DNA from: Butyriboletus loyo
Lineage: Eukaryota > Basidiomycota > Agaricomycetes > Boletales > Boletaceae
Direction of reading: 5' to 3'
DNA length: 64,000 bases
NCBI GenBank assembly: GCA_038093515.1
Contig: JBBPSI010000020.1
Span: 62,001 to 126,000, forward strand
Below the pieces are notes generated by a model that was given only the letters and a program-made list of their open reading frames with translations, had not been told where the DNA came from and did no database searches. The position numbers and the translations under genes were made by a program. Below, in pieces: positions 21,451 through 33,066 of this stretch. Within the stretch, counting starts at the first letter, position 1, and each line of letters opens with the position of its first letter.

Positions 21451-24400
21451 TACACTCTCAGTGCCTAGTCCCATCTCTTCGTTTTCTGTCTCGCTACATA
21501 CTCGCTGTTGTAACTACTATGCAATCGGACTAAATATTCAGTCCATAACTTAGGGGGTTTGGTTTGCAAGTCGTTTCATTTATTTAATTCGACGAACGGG
21601 GTTGACTGGGACACACGTCATCGAATCGTTCGACTCGCAATGTATGTGGCCATGGGTTACAGTAGCGTTCCTATCGTCGGTCAAGGTGGCCACCACAAAA
21701 AACATAAAGAATGTACTCAGCAGCGCGCCAACCCTTGCGACGTCATTCCACTTAAATGACGCACCGATTGGCATCCTAGCTCTGCATTCTTTCGAGCATA
21801 CAAAAAGAGAGACGACATTTGCTGAGAAGACCCATTGCGTTCGCTCTCTTGCTTCCCTGTATTCACATTCGTCCTCCTTTGCTGATCTTTTCACGCGACC
21901 TCACGACATATCATGTGGATCCAAACACGCCGCCCGTCCTCTTCAGCCAGTCGAAATCATGTTCGTTGTGCATCATCGCTGTGGACTGTTGGGCTACACC
22001 TTCCATTTCGAAGCGTGCAAGTGTCGTTTTGATGTGCGTCGCGAGTGATCCAAGGCTGATGCACAGGGTTGTAGCCTGCGATACACACTGCCGATACCCT
22101 TGATACCAGAGCGCCCGATGATAAGGGTGGTGACTAACTTCGGAGAAGATGCCACTTCAAGGCGCATAATTCTCGTGCATGAGAGCGGCGTCCCTGGGTT
22201 CCCGAGGCACGCCCAAAGAAGACATGTGGGTAATCGCGCAGTGGTTGGCCGTCCACGTACGTACCGCACCAAAGCACATGTGTGGCGCTGACTGATTGTC
22301 TTTCGCTGTTTCTCGCAGCCTTGCCATTGCGGGGGTTGTCTCCGGCCTTCCCAAGCCGAAGGCCTAACCTGTCGTGCGCCATCGGCCTTGTCAGTGACCC
22401 ATTCGCATCTGACTGGAGTTGATAATCTCGTAATGTTCAGCGTATGGGTTATGTTCACTTAGTAGTTCGACTTATGAGTGGCAGCGTCGGGGAGTTGAAC
22501 GTGGCTCGAGCTAGATCACAACTTGGGATTATTTTATTATGTATGAAGACACGCTTAGTATGTCCCTTTCGAGTTTCTTGTCCAACAATTTTAACGTCTC
22601 CCAATACACCGCTCAGAATCAACGCCCCAACGCCTCCCTCATATGGGGGGATTTTTATCTTTAGATCACTGCTCCGGTCAGACATCCGGAACAACCCGCG
22701 CCTTATCGGACGGTCCAGACTGCCGCTCCTATTCCTCCTACTCTTGTGCTCTAGCCCAGTTCCACAGGATCAAGTCTGGACCTTTTCACGACTTTGACAA
22801 GAATTTTGAGACTTCATTCGAATGCTTCACGCCCACTGTAACTTCGATGTCGCCAGTTCACCGTACACCACCATTGAAGCCCAAGTCGTACTCGTGTCGC
22901 TGTCAGACCGAGACATCGCTCGTCTCGCGACGCCGCCATCGAATGGCACTACGGCCATTGCCCATAGTCGTTCGCGGTTCGCACCTGCCTGTGCCAGACA
23001 TCACCACTCATACCATTCTCAATGCCACCACTGATAGCCTCGCCACTGTCTCCCAAGACACTTCCAATAGTAGAGTTTCCAGCCCACAGGATGACGATCT
23101 CTGACGGACTGGGAGCGACTGCCCGCCAGCGACATGTGTTTGCCTCTCAACCTCCCCGAGTCAAACGGACCTGGGACGATGTCGAGGGGGATGTAGATGT
23201 GGATTGTGGTCAGTTGCTTGTATTTTTTGTATTTGTCATTTTTCGTCGCCTGGTGCATGCAGCATACAATGTGGCTCAAACGTCGTTGTACTGCCTTGTC
23301 GAGCATGTATACTGTTAAGTGAATCTATGGATGTAATGGTTTTCAGATGGTGAAAGGTCGTTGTCTGGTCTTTCGCCGAATGGGCGTTTAGTCTTCTGTC
23401 TGAGCCACCTGATGACAACATGGCCACGTAAGTTCCCGCTGCGGCTGTGAAGCCGGTATGCGGGTAAGAAGGAAGAGTCGTGCGTGGTCCAGAAGTCGTG
23501 TGACCAGGGGGGGTTGTGTAACACGGGTGTGGAGACAGGCTGGGAGGGGAGCCCGATGGGGAAGACGGACAGAGATTTAGAAATCAATGCGCCAAACAAG
23601 TGTTAAGGAACGGTGATCGGGGGTGCGTAGGCCGGGGAGAGGAAGCACCGGGTTGTAGATGGTTTATTAAGCCTGATTAAGGGAGCAGAAAGGAGCCAGG
23701 GCCAGGGTTAGGAACAGACTGAAAGGCAAGAGTAAACGTCCACGAGACAGGTCCGCGAGTGCGGTTACAATCCGCGAAGTGAGCGAGACCTAATTGAAAC
23801 AAATGAAAATGGAAGCACAGTGTCGGCAAGGGAATTATGTACAGCAAGTTGGCTTCATTGACATGATATCCCCCTCAAGTAGGCTGGGAGCGATTCGGAG
23901 GTCGCGACATAATACTTGGATTTGGGTTGCTCGCGGCCCGGACAATGCGCAAAGAAAGTGACGACCAGGTAACCTGGTCAAACTCCATACTCGCATCTCG
24001 CGGAAGGGGGTCAACAATATCCCAGTTGGATAGTGCAGGTGGCCAGAGAGGGTCTGTTGACGTCAATGTTGCCCTATCTCGGAGTCTTGGCGCCGCCCCA
24101 TAACTCCATGTGTATGTCCGGCGCTAAGCCGTGACCACTGTGTGGCCTAACTCCAAGAAGACGACGACCTCGTACCTGCGCAACGTGTCAGCAGTCGTGA
24201 ACGAAGAACAGAGAGAAGATCGAGACAACACCTGAACAACTCGACCAGGCCGAAGACGATTGCGACAATCGTTCGTTGACAGAGTCCAGATTAGGCTCAG
24301 CGGGCACTGTCATTTTTTTTTTGGACGCATTGTTGTCATCCGGTCCAAGTCGGAGCTTCGGGTCCACACCGTCGTCCTTCATGTACGTACTGCATAGGCA

Positions 24401-24731
24401 TGTTGTGGGTGCGGTGCCACACATTCAACCAAGTTCCTCGTCGCCAAATGTCGACCTGAGTACCAAGGTCTTTGGTTCTCGTCCATCATGCCAATGTCAC
24501 GGTAGATTCTTGCATGCTATGAAGCGTAACATCTCTGATGCGGCTTTGTACACTGTGCCAAAAGTGACGCGTGACGCGTGACGTTCCATTCAAACGGTTG
24601 ACCGCTACACAAACAAGGGAATCGCCTGATGCAGTTTATCACCCATGAACGTCAACGATAACACTCTGCGGTTTTCAAGTATGGACGTTTTACGCGGTCA
24701 CTCATGTGCCGCATCCTGCAGGGTTCGAACC
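21451..24731. other. unassigned region between the CHAT relic and the GRDSGGP frame
   Basis: Several medium open frames but no recognised gene. A minus-strand frame at 21580-21894 includes a hydrophobic stretch (GALLSTFFMFFVVATL). A plus-strand segment near 23090-23210 reads ARQRHVFASQPPRVKRTWDD and ends near a possible splice donor. None can be extended into a consistent gene by eye. Some may be exons of intron-rich unknown genes. Confidence 0.25.
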
Positions 24732-25160
24732 TCACCGCAGTTCAATTGAGTGATACCGCCGAATAGAAACTGCCGTATGTGTACCCTGCAGGACCTTGCC
24801 CCATTCACGGTTGATGCGGCATGATGGGCCTCCCGAGTCCCGACCATTCAGCTTGTCAATCTGCGGAACAAAGCCGACCACGATTCCATTGTTCGTCTGA
24901 TAGTTCTGGCACTTATCCCAGTGACATGAGCAATCTTCCTGGGCTTTATGAGAGCAGACATCGTGACACTCTGCTCTTTCGCTGCTGGCGGTATATGACG
25001 ACAATTTCCGTATGACATTACAGTTGAAAGTCGAACGTTGAACGCTGGCGCTCAACGTTGAACTTGCGCCATCACAAGACTCACGCGCACGCATGATTGG
25101 CAGCGGTACGATCCCTATTTGGCTAAACTCTATTCGTACTCGCAAACCAGCATAAACCAA
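24732..25160 (-). CDS. open frame of 142 residues with a GRDSGGP motif, possible decayed protease
   Basis: A continuous minus-strand frame contains CSCHWDKCQNYQTNNGIVVG, then FVPQIDKLNGRDSGGPSCRI, then WGKVLQGTHTAV. The G-x-DSGGP string with following small and glycine residues resembles the active-site serine segment of chymotrypsin-fold (S1-like) proteases. No His or Asp segment is visible upstream, and the frame has no clear start. It may be a single exon or a relic. The composition is otherwise unremarkable. Confidence 0.3.
   Translation of the reverse strand: MVYAGLRVRIEFSQIGIVPLPIMRARESCDGASSTLSASVQRSTFNCNVIRKLSSYTASSERAECHDVCSHKAQEDCSCHWDKCQNYQTNNGIVVGFVPQIDKLNGRDSGGPSCRINREWGKVLQGTHTAVSIRRYHSIELR
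25034..25059. repeat. short hairpin, 12-bp arms, 2-nt loop
   Basis: AACGTTGAACGC, TG, GCGCTCAACGTT: the arms pair with one mismatch. It lies inside the GRDSGGP open frame. It may be fortuitous or an insertion footprint. Confidence 0.4.
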
Positions 25161-25888
25161 GGATCAAGGCGAACACAGCAGAAAGCGGTCTAATATTTTG
25201 AATTTATCTGTCAGACTGTCCATCTTCAAGTTCCAAATGGTGTGTAGTACCGCAGTGTGGGCCCGACGGACGTCCTTGAATATTGATATTGAATCGCCGG
25301 AGGAACACGCTTGTGCTTTTACATAAGATATCGTGTTAACGACTCGTGGGCGGTTTGGCCCAGACGGCGAAGCAGAGCAAGAAAGGGAGCGCATTGAGCA
25401 GCGTGTGGATAGTGCACATCTCACGCAAGGGTGCTATGTTTACCAATTTATATTTATGATACTACTTTATCAGTCGCTCGAAAGCGTCGTCCCGGTTCAT
25501 TGACAAGCCTGAGACTCCAGGGTGGATTCTTACACACTGGGCAAACAGGCTCCACATACCCGCATTATCGTAGATGGACCCGTCACGGGGCCAGTCCACC
25601 CTGGATAGTCGAATTAGGCATCACTGAACGCGAAATCGTGAGGAATACGGTGAGTCCTGATCGCGCGGCATCTTCTTCCTTCCCATTTGGTCGTATATAA
25701 ACCTACTCCTTTATTCTTGCTGAAAATGAATATTCTCACCAGTTGGCGACCCTGAATTTCTCTTGGGCCAATAATGGCTCCAACGTTACCAACTTGGTCC
25801 GCGACAGGTATTGATAAGGACAAGACTTAAATAACCGACACCACTGTAACCTCACCACCATTTCACAGACCCTTCAACGTCCCTACTG
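25161..25888. other. upstream region of the plus-strand seven-helix gene
   Basis: No supported gene. Short frames only; a TATATAAA-like string lies near 25692. Confidence 0.3.
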
Positions 25889-27136
25889 ATGTCGCGTTCT
25901 TCCTACGCGCCAAACGAGCCGGGCAATACCATCCGTGACGAAGTGACATGGCTCCAAGGCGCGTTTCTGAGTAGCCTCGTCTGCGGTGTACAGATTTCAC
26001 TCTCTGCCATGTCCTTTCTCGCGGTCCTCAAACAGCGCATCAGTCCTCGACTACGAATCGCCCTCCTGGCATACATCCTCCTCTTGTGCATAGTCGTGAC
26101 AACTGGGCAACAGTTCAGCTTGGTGTTTATCCAGATGGGCTTCATCGAGTCACGAAATTACCCAGGCGGACCAAACGCATTCCTCAGTGAACGGTATATG
26201 ATGACAGTCTCATCAGTGTCGACGAGCTTGTTCGTATTCTCGAACTGGATGACGGAGTCATTGTTGGTGAGTGCTGGCATGTGGACATCGAAGGTGTGAT
26301 GACCTTTGAGCATCCAAGGTATGGCGGTGCAAAGTCGTCTGTATAACGGGCGACAGACCTATGTGGTCCGGGGTCATCTTTCCGTTCGTGTTGTTGGTTT
26401 GCGAGTATGGTGCGCCCCGATCTCCATCCTACCCAAGGAAAAGCATTGACGCCTACCCCCACATTCTCGTGGGATGTAAACAGTCGCTGGCAGCCTATTT
26501 CTCCTCCAGTTAAATGAGTCAGAAAGTGACTACGTTTTGAATTATGGAATCGCATACTCGGGCCTGTCTCTTTTGTTAAACATCACAGTGACAGGCGTCA
26601 TCGCGGGACGCCTCTTACTACATCGACGGCGGATGGTGAAACAATTTGGGCCGGGTCACGGATCGAATTACACCAACACAGCGACCATAGTCATCGAGTC
26701 GGGGTCGTTCTACACGGCCTTCGTCATCCTCTTGATCATCTGCTTCTGCGTCAATACGTCGGCATCGAATGCCCTAGACCAGATCGCCGCACAGGTCCAG
26801 GTGAGCCATCAACGGCGCATTGCGTGACGTGGATGCAACTGAATGCCGAATGACGTTCCATTATGTCGATGCGTCCGATAGAGCATCGCGTCGTTGTTGA
26901 TCATTTACCGGATCGCACAGGGGAAAGGGTGGAGAGACGAACTGGGGGTGTCGTCTGCCGACTGGAGGGGAGACTCGGAGCCACGGGTGGGACCTGAAGT
27001 GGTCGATTTGGAGATAGTAGCGGCTGCTTGGACGAGTGTGCACGCACAGTCCACATCGAGTAAGGAAGGCGAGACGCCAACGTCTATGAGCACGGGTCCC
27101 GTCGAGACGACTCTAGCTCGAGACGACGCGGTATAA
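25889..27136 (+). CDS. seven-helix membrane protein, copy A, about 346 residues
   Basis: Exons 25889-26266, 26319-26409, 26484-26800 and 26882-27136; 347 codons including stop, all GT-AG. The splice positions and phases match the four minus-strand paralogs C-F. Seven hydrophobic helices are visible: near residues 18-42, 52-78, 92-118, 130-150, 165-188, 208-232 and 240-258. Landmarks are YAPNEPGNTIRDEVTWLQG at the N terminus, VWRCKVVC after helix 3, AGRLLLHRRRMV after helix 5, and SLLIIYRIAQGKGW after helix 7. The tail is polar. This is a large basidiomycete family, receptor-like in topology, without an assigned ligand or partner. It is the only copy on the plus strand and the most divergent. 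Confidence 0.75.
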
Positions 27137-27779
27137 AAGCGAGTATGACCATCATGATCGTGGACTATGTCGCATCCTAGGTGGAGTGGACTTGGGTCCT
27201 AGTCCTCGGGGACAGCGATAGGACGACGCGCTGGGCCGAAGTTGCTCATCGTGACGATCGTGACGCGTGTTGCAATGTCCGAGTTGAGATGGGCACGTTC
27301 AACGAATGTAAGTAGTATACATATGTGACGTGCCAGTATGTGTACATACCAGCGACCACAAACGTTGCGAGTAGGGAGCGAGTCATCCATCATGCAGGGC
27401 GGTTGTTTTGGCCTGCGTACTCGGCGAGCATCACCACGGATTGTTTCGATGATTTGTACATACCAACGCTTGCATGTGAATGGCGGTAACATAGACGACT
27501 ACTATGTGATGTTCCTCGATTGTGCACGCACTTTAAGTTGCGTCCATCGTATGGCCCTCTGGGTGCCGGCCTCGAGCTGCAAGCAGTCAAGTTAGCCTAA
27601 GGGTGTTACACAGATACCGTCCATGAACATCCTGCCCGCTATCATACACTGGCATGATTTAGCATCATAAACAGCGACCCGAGTCTATGTCCCTCACTGA
27701 AATTCGAAGGGCACCCACCTTCAATATTCGATCTCCGACTGTCATGACATATACATATATATGCATATTTGCACGAACC
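27137..27779. other. spacer with a detached 3' flank of the seven-helix duplication unit
   Basis: 27448-27570 (TACCAACGCTTGCATGTGAA, then CTCCTCGATTGTGCACGC-like sequence, then GCGTCCATCGTATGG) matches the 3' flanks of copy D (34215-34320) and copy E (36630-36710). A broken minus-strand frame at 27199-27492 (RATHLNSD-type tail) is unassigned. Confidence 0.45.
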
Positions 27780-28510
27780 TTACACCTCCCGAACGAAATG
27801 TGCTCGTCCTCCATTCGCTAAATGTTTGCCACTGCCCCGTCCCGTCCCCCCGAATGAAAATCCAACCGAATGACGTTCAGCTGCGAGGACGGCCCGGCGC
27901 GCGTTTACAGCGGCAACGCCACCGTGGACACCAACTCTGTATCCGTCGATCTCGTCCATCATTACTCCCGTGCGATCCGTCAAATGATGAAGATCAACTA
28001 AACCCACCCACAAGTCACATGATCAAGCATCCCGGTTCCGAACTGACACGACAAGCAATAACGATACCACGTGCCAGGAAATACGCTTGCACGCGCGTTG
28101 CTCACCTGAACCTGTACGACGGCCTGCTGGAGGGGACTCTTGATCACATACACAACGATTACGACAACGAGGAAGTTTGTATGTACAGCGGCAGACTCGA
28201 CCATTACTGTTGCGATGGTCACGTAGGGATGGCCGTGTGCTTAGCGGTGTCGGTGGACGAGCAGCCGTCCAGCGATGAATCCGGCCGCGATAAAGGTGAG
28301 CGCGAGCGAGCAGATGCCATAGGAGACGATGCGGGCAGTAGATGGTGTTGTGTGAATGGTCTCATCGACCAAGAGACTGCCATTGACTGGTGTGCCAGGT
28401 CGTCATGGACGGTGGGGAGGGCGCGTGTGGTGGGAAGATTGTCAGCGGGGAGTACCCTCGGTGCAGCGTAGACGCACCAAACACAGCGATCAACAAGAGC
28501 AACGGAATGG
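27780..28510 (-). pseudogene. seven-helix membrane protein, truncated pseudogene copy B
   Basis: Homology to copies C and D covers the end of exon 2 (IPLLLLIAVF), exon 3 and part of exon 4, and stops abruptly near 28510, so exon 1 and helices 1-3 are absent. In exon 3 the segment between LLVHRHR and AHGHPYV has lost a net 18 bp compared with copy C. The new junction makes an in-frame TAA. A second in-frame deletion shortens KSPATILLQQAV to KSPLQQAV. The last exon is frameshifted. It retains a splice donor at the exon 3 end like its paralogs, so it arose by DNA duplication, not retroposition. Confidence 0.85.
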
Positions 28511-28849
28511 GTTTTGCGTCTCGCGGGTGTTGACTTGAGAACGTAGTGTTCCGAAGGACCCCGCCATTGGTTCCAGCTACACGAGTAACTTGGGCGTCGA
28601 ACTGAGGGTACCGTAGTACACGATATTCAGAGTAGACGTCGTTGTACACAACTTGAGGGGTGGAGAGGGAAGCGTAGGTTCGAAATTGGGAAATCCAGAC
28701 CGACGACGCGGAAGTAGTGGATGCCAGTGTCCTATTGGGTAAACAACGGAGCGCGGAGCACCAATGGACAATTTCTGTCATGTCGTTGCCTTGTACTACC
28801 ATGAGGCACTGAGGGTTGAAGGTTCCGAAGTGGACTCATCAGGACCACC
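28511..28849. other. breakpoint region between pseudogene B and the chitin synthase relic
   Basis: A minus-strand open frame here (VVYNDVYSEYRVLRYPQFDA) is of unknown origin and replaces the 5' part of copy B. Confidence 0.25.
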
Positions 28850-29700
28850 GTTTGAAGGTGGATTGTTGATGTCAGATGCGAAAGCCATCGAATATCGGAG
28901 CGACGATCATCAATTGGCTGCCCGATCGAACGGACGTGTAGTCACCTCTTTTCTAGCATCGAGTCACGCAAATGCGAACCATTCCTCCGGCGACGTTCCC
29001 GCTCAACATCCGCGCATCTCTTCATGACCATATGGGAGGAATCAAGTCCACCCTCCTTGTCGTAAGTAACCCAACGTGTTTGACCTCACAAGGAGTAGTC
29101 GAAGTGCCAGAACGAATAGGCGGGGAGAAGATCGTTCCAACCAAAAGGGAGAGGAGATAAATAATATAAACAACCATTCATCCGAGGTAAGCGATCTTGC
29201 GTGACCTGACGACGATCGGAAGACTAGAAAGACCGAGGTTGGATGGCAACGGAATGAATGGGACGGTCGTGGCGAGTCCACCGCGGATGATGGAGATAGG
29301 GAAGAGCATGAAACTGATAGCAGCCGGTAAAACCAGTGTGTGCCCATCAACTCCATTCCGACGAAAAACTGCATGAAGATACAGAAGGTACCACCAAGAT
29401 CACGACAAGGACAAACTCGAACAGGTCCCAGACGGTCTAGTCGATCCAGCGAGGACGCGGAAGGGATCGGGAACGATGGTCCAAGTTGCAGATCGCTTAC
29501 GGGCAGAACGTGTTAGTGCTACACGATGTCTGGGTTGGCCAAGATACGGGCCCAATAGTCAATGTCGCCTTTGGGAGCGGTCCCGTATGGCATGCTGAAA
29601 CAGCCCGGTAAACAAGTAACACCACCGAACATAGTTTGCAACGCCTTGGTCAAATGGGCTTGTGAGATGTAGTGCTCAAAGACTTGATGCACGAATGTAT
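28850..29700 (-). pseudogene. chitin synthase relic (C-terminal catalytic and membrane part)
   Basis: Minus-strand segments in order: [20 protein letters not shown], then [20 protein letters not shown], then [13 protein letters not shown] and a stop; a decayed region where LLLGEDR and QRRRW should be (remnant near 29440); GGTFCIFMQFFVGMELMGTH; a hydrophobic stretch; then a WVTYDKEGGLDSSHMVMKR stretch near the end. These match the order of fungal chitin synthases (family 2 glycosyltransferases using UDP-GlcNAc at the plasma membrane): the [13 protein letters not shown] block, the QRRRWINST block, the FSMQFVVFMELVGT helix and the C-terminal DSSHIVMKR block. The key QxxRW block is destroyed and stops are present, so it is dead. 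It is unrelated to the flanking seven-helix genes and was inserted or stranded between them. Confidence 0.8.
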
Positions 29701-30078
29701 GTTAGTGAGCGCATAAGTGGACGCAACACCCGCTCACCATAATAAAATTATCGGGCGTCAATCTTCGTCTCAGCGCAAAGCCCATAATGTCAACATCTAC
29801 AACCGTCCACGAAACCATGTGCGTCAACGAGGCGGGAAGTAGCGACAGATCAACGGCTGTTGAAGAACTCATACGCGTTAATATCGCCATACGTTCATCG
29901 AACATCACTTTGTGAGGGAATGCGAACAGAACAATTCGAGAGTCACATCTACGGTACATGTGTTCCACTTCCTGGTTTGAGCTCGTTCGCCTCTCACTGA
30001 AATTCAAAGAGCACCTTCTCCGACTGTCCTTTATGTGACATATAGATATACATAAATACATACATAATTGCACCAACC
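29701..30078. other. spacer 3' of seven-helix copy C
   Basis: Includes a partial copy of 3'-flank-type sequence (ATAGATATACATAAATACAT near 30045). No supported gene. Confidence 0.3.
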
Positions 30079-31342
30079 TCACACCTCTCCGGCTGTCAGA
30101 AACGAAACATTCCTCTCGCCCTCCGTTCGTTGAATACTCTCCTCGTGCGCCTCGTCCCGTCCCGTCGATGGAACCTCCAACTGCATTACATTCAGTTGTG
30201 ATGGCGGCTCGACGCGTGTATCTAACGACAATACCGCCGCAGACATCAGCTCCATATCCGTCGACCTGGTCCATCCTTTCCCGCGTGCGATCCGCCAAAT
30301 AATGAAGACCGACGTGATCGTCTGCAAAACCACATCTCAATCCTGAACCGACACGACAAACGAAACCGACACCGCGTGCCAGGAAATACACTAGCACGCG
30401 TGTTGCTCACCTGAACCTGTACGACGGCCTGCTGAAGGAGAATCGTCGCCGGACTTTTGATCACATACGCGACGATGACGATAATGAGAAAGCCCGTATA
30501 TACCGCGGCAGACTCGACCACCACTGTTGCGATGGTCACGTAGGGATGGCCGTGTGCTCGTCCGAGCTGGCTCACGACGCGGTGTCGGTGGACGAGCAGC
30601 CGTCTGGCGATGAATCCGGTCGCGATGAAGTTGAGCGCGAGCGAGCAGATGCCATAGGAGACGATGCGGGTAGTAGATGGTGTCGTGTGAATGGTCTCGT
30701 CGACCAAGAGACTGCCGTTGACTGGCGTGCCAGGTCGCCATGGACAGCGGGGAGGGCGCGTGTGGTGGGAAGACTGTCAGCGGGGAGTACCCTCGGTGCA
30801 ACGTAGACGCACCAAACACGGTGATCAGCAAGAACAACGGAATGGCGACACCCAGCCACCACGGCCGCTCCCCTGTACTGCACACCACATAACACCGCCA
30901 TACCTTGCACACATGAGTCACCTTCTCGAATGATACATGCAGCCGACACTCTCACCAACAGGGACTCCATCGTCCAATTGGCGAATACGACCAAGACACT
31001 GAGGGCCAGATTGACTGGGATGGACCATGCTTCACTGAGAAATGCATCTGGCCCGCCGGGATAGTTTCGTTGCGTGATAAAGCCCATCTGGATCCAGTTG
31101 ATCATGAGGCCCTGTCCTGCCCCCGTGAGGGCGAACAATACGGCGGTGTATACCGAGAGGACGATCCGCATGCGACTATGTTGGGTGGCTCGTCTTTGGA
31201 GGACAGCATAGAAGGCCATGACGCAAAGGGTGGTTTGGATGCCAAAGAGGAAGTTGCTGAGGAGAATACCTTGGAGCCATGTTTCTTCTCTGATGATGGT
31301 GCTGTTCGATTCGTTGGGAGCATAAGAGGAAGAAGACGCCAT
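30079..31342 (-). CDS. seven-helix membrane protein, copy C, about 343 residues
   Basis: Exons 31342-30956, 30903-30813, 30721-30411 and 30321-30079 (387, 91, 311 and 243 nt; 344 codons). N terminus MASSSSYAPNESNSTIIREE; then a first-exon block of three helices ending NWTMESLL; VWRCYVVCSTGERPWWLG and helix 4 in exon 2; VSYGICSLALNFIATGF and ESAAVYTGFLIIVIVAYVI in exon 3; SVFIIWRIARGKGW and a polar tail in exon 4. The exon 2 donor was chosen at GTGTTTG/GTGCGT because only this keeps phase in all five copies. The tail has two acidic stretches. Intact, presumably expressed. Function unknown; topology suggests a receptor or sensor at a membrane. Confidence 0.82.
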
Positions 31343-32084
31343 GAGATGGTTCGCTACGGCCAGTGTGAACCCCTCGCCATGAAGCGGGATGATATTAGGG
31401 AGTTATGGGCCTAGTGGACCCCAACTCACACCGCCAGGAAAGGGAAAGGGAGACTACGAGAGAGTGGCGGCAATTGAAATTGGGGTCGAGGTTGATATGA
31501 GGCTCTCGTACGTTCGTCATGCAGGGTCGTCCATTGAGCGGATGTGTCTCGTAGTCCCCGGATGCACAGTGATGGCATTGACGGGTGAGACCCCATGGAG
31601 GGTCAGTCAATATATGGTGAAGTCAGGTCAATGGGATCAGTCGACGAAAATCAGAATAGCGGAAAACGAGAAGCATGTTCCCTGATACATAATGGTTTTA
31701 AATACAGGTGGCTGTAATGATCTCGAGCTTGATCAATGGCCATTAGGTGAATTATGCGATATGTAGTTATCAGTACTAACCTTAGATGTAACAAAGTGTG
31801 AAATGAACAGCGCTACCAGGGTGACTTAGAATGTGATAGATATGTTGGAGATCGTATGTTATCAGTGCACAGTTGGCAGCCTAGTTTGGTTCCTAGCCCA
31901 TCAACATCCAGGGCACGTGACCTCACGCTGAAGGGAGAGCGACACAGAGCATGCTCCCTTGCCAGATGACTACGAACCAGAAAGACGTTATAGATCCTTA
32001 CAAGCCAATCACTGCTGGCAAGGTCCATATGAATCCCAATTGACATGGCAAAGCCTAGACTCAACAAATGTTTGATAGAATCAG
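31343..32084. other. divergent spacer between copy C and POP4
   Basis: 31410-31560 matches the upstream flank of copy D (35790-35870), so it is part of the duplicated seven-helix unit. A minus-strand frame at 31813-32067 (SLGFAMSIGIHMDLASSDW) weakly recalls the middle region of fungal Zn2Cys6 transcription factors but is broken. The missing first exon of POP4 should also lie here. Confidence 0.35.
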
Positions 32085-33066
32085 TTTCTCAAGCTGACTA
32101 CGGACACCCCCTTTACGCAGACGTATGTCCGGCAGGCATTGACGTTATCATCTGACCCCGCTGGAATATACGAGAGCCGCATCAAGGATCGCCATGTACT
32201 CCTCGGAAACCCTGCACGGGAGAGCGGAGCCAAGAAAGAAAGAGTCGCGAAGCAAGCTCAAAAACAGGCCGAAAAACGGTCGGAAGAGGCTCAAACCGTT
32301 GGCGCGAAACGCAGCAGAGTCGGAAGGGCTTTGGAAGTTTGAGAAACCTGCGACTAGGTATGTGCTGTGGCCCATACATTACCTGCTGTGTTCCGTGGTG
32401 TGGCGACATGTCATGCTTTGGATAGGTTTGACTTGTTCGTACCGCTGCATCAGCTTTGGATGGGGCATATGTCTGAGCTGTTAGGGCTGAGTGTCCCTGA
32501 TGCTTCTTCATCCTCTCATGGAGGCAAGATGCCCAGTGCGCCTTCTATGCACGCCAAGCTGGCGAAGGCCGACCTTAACGGGGCGCTGCTCACAGGTGAG
32601 CGACAAGTGCACTTGACTCATTTCACTCGATACTAACCTCTACCACTGCTCCTTAATCCTAGTCCGCCAAAGCCGAAACCCATGTATCGTCGGTTTTTCT
32701 GGGATCGTCCTCCACGAGACGGAGAACGCGTTCAAGCTCATCACACAAAAGGATGTGTTAAAACGTACGTTCTGTCATGACTGACTCATGCTCAATCCCC
32801 CTCACATCTTGGTCCCTACAGTCGTTCCGAAACAAAACTCCATCTTCGCACTCGCCGTACCGCTCCACTCCACCCTTTCTCCTTCGGCTACCGATATGGA
32901 TCCCACCCAGACGCTCCAGCAACAACAAGAACAGGATTCGGAAACGCTATGGTCGGTGCTCGATAAACCGTACATCGAGTTCGATCTATACGGAAACCAA
33001 TTCTGTTTCCGTTCTGCGGATCGGTCGAATAGGAAATTCAAGGCCAAGGAGACGATCGAGTTGTGA
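32085..33066 (+). CDS. POP4: RNase P / RNase MRP protein subunit POP4 (RPP29), with an apparent frameshift
   Basis: Exons: about 32085-32357, 32426-32595, 32663-32764 and 32822-33066. Recognised by PLHQLWMGHMSELLGL, then MHAKLAKADLNGALLTV, RNPCIVGFSGIVLHETENAF, VPKQNSIFALAVPL, and the C-terminal FDLYGNQFCFRSADRSNRKF stretch ending KETIEL. These are the Sm-like barrel of the archaeal/eukaryal Rpp29 family, which binds RNase P RNA and acts in 5' tRNA maturation and rRNA processing in the nucleus. The first visible exon reads DTPFTQTYVRQALTLSSDPA and NPARESGAKKERVAKQAQKQ. It then needs a +1 shift at GCCGAAAAACGG (near 32270) to reach ARNAAESEGLWKFEK. The initiating exon was not identified. This is normally an essential single-copy gene, so a base-calling error in the A5 run is as likely as true inactivation. 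Confidence 0.82.

Noticed and set aside
27761..28471. 236-codon plus-strand frame
   Set aside because: Antisense shadow of seven-helix pseudogene B; similar shadows occur opposite copies C, D, E and F.
31813..32067. Fungal Zn2Cys6 transcription factor remnant
   Set aside because: Only one short block (LGFAMSIGIHMDL) is suggestive; no Cys6 cluster or other conserved block is nearby.
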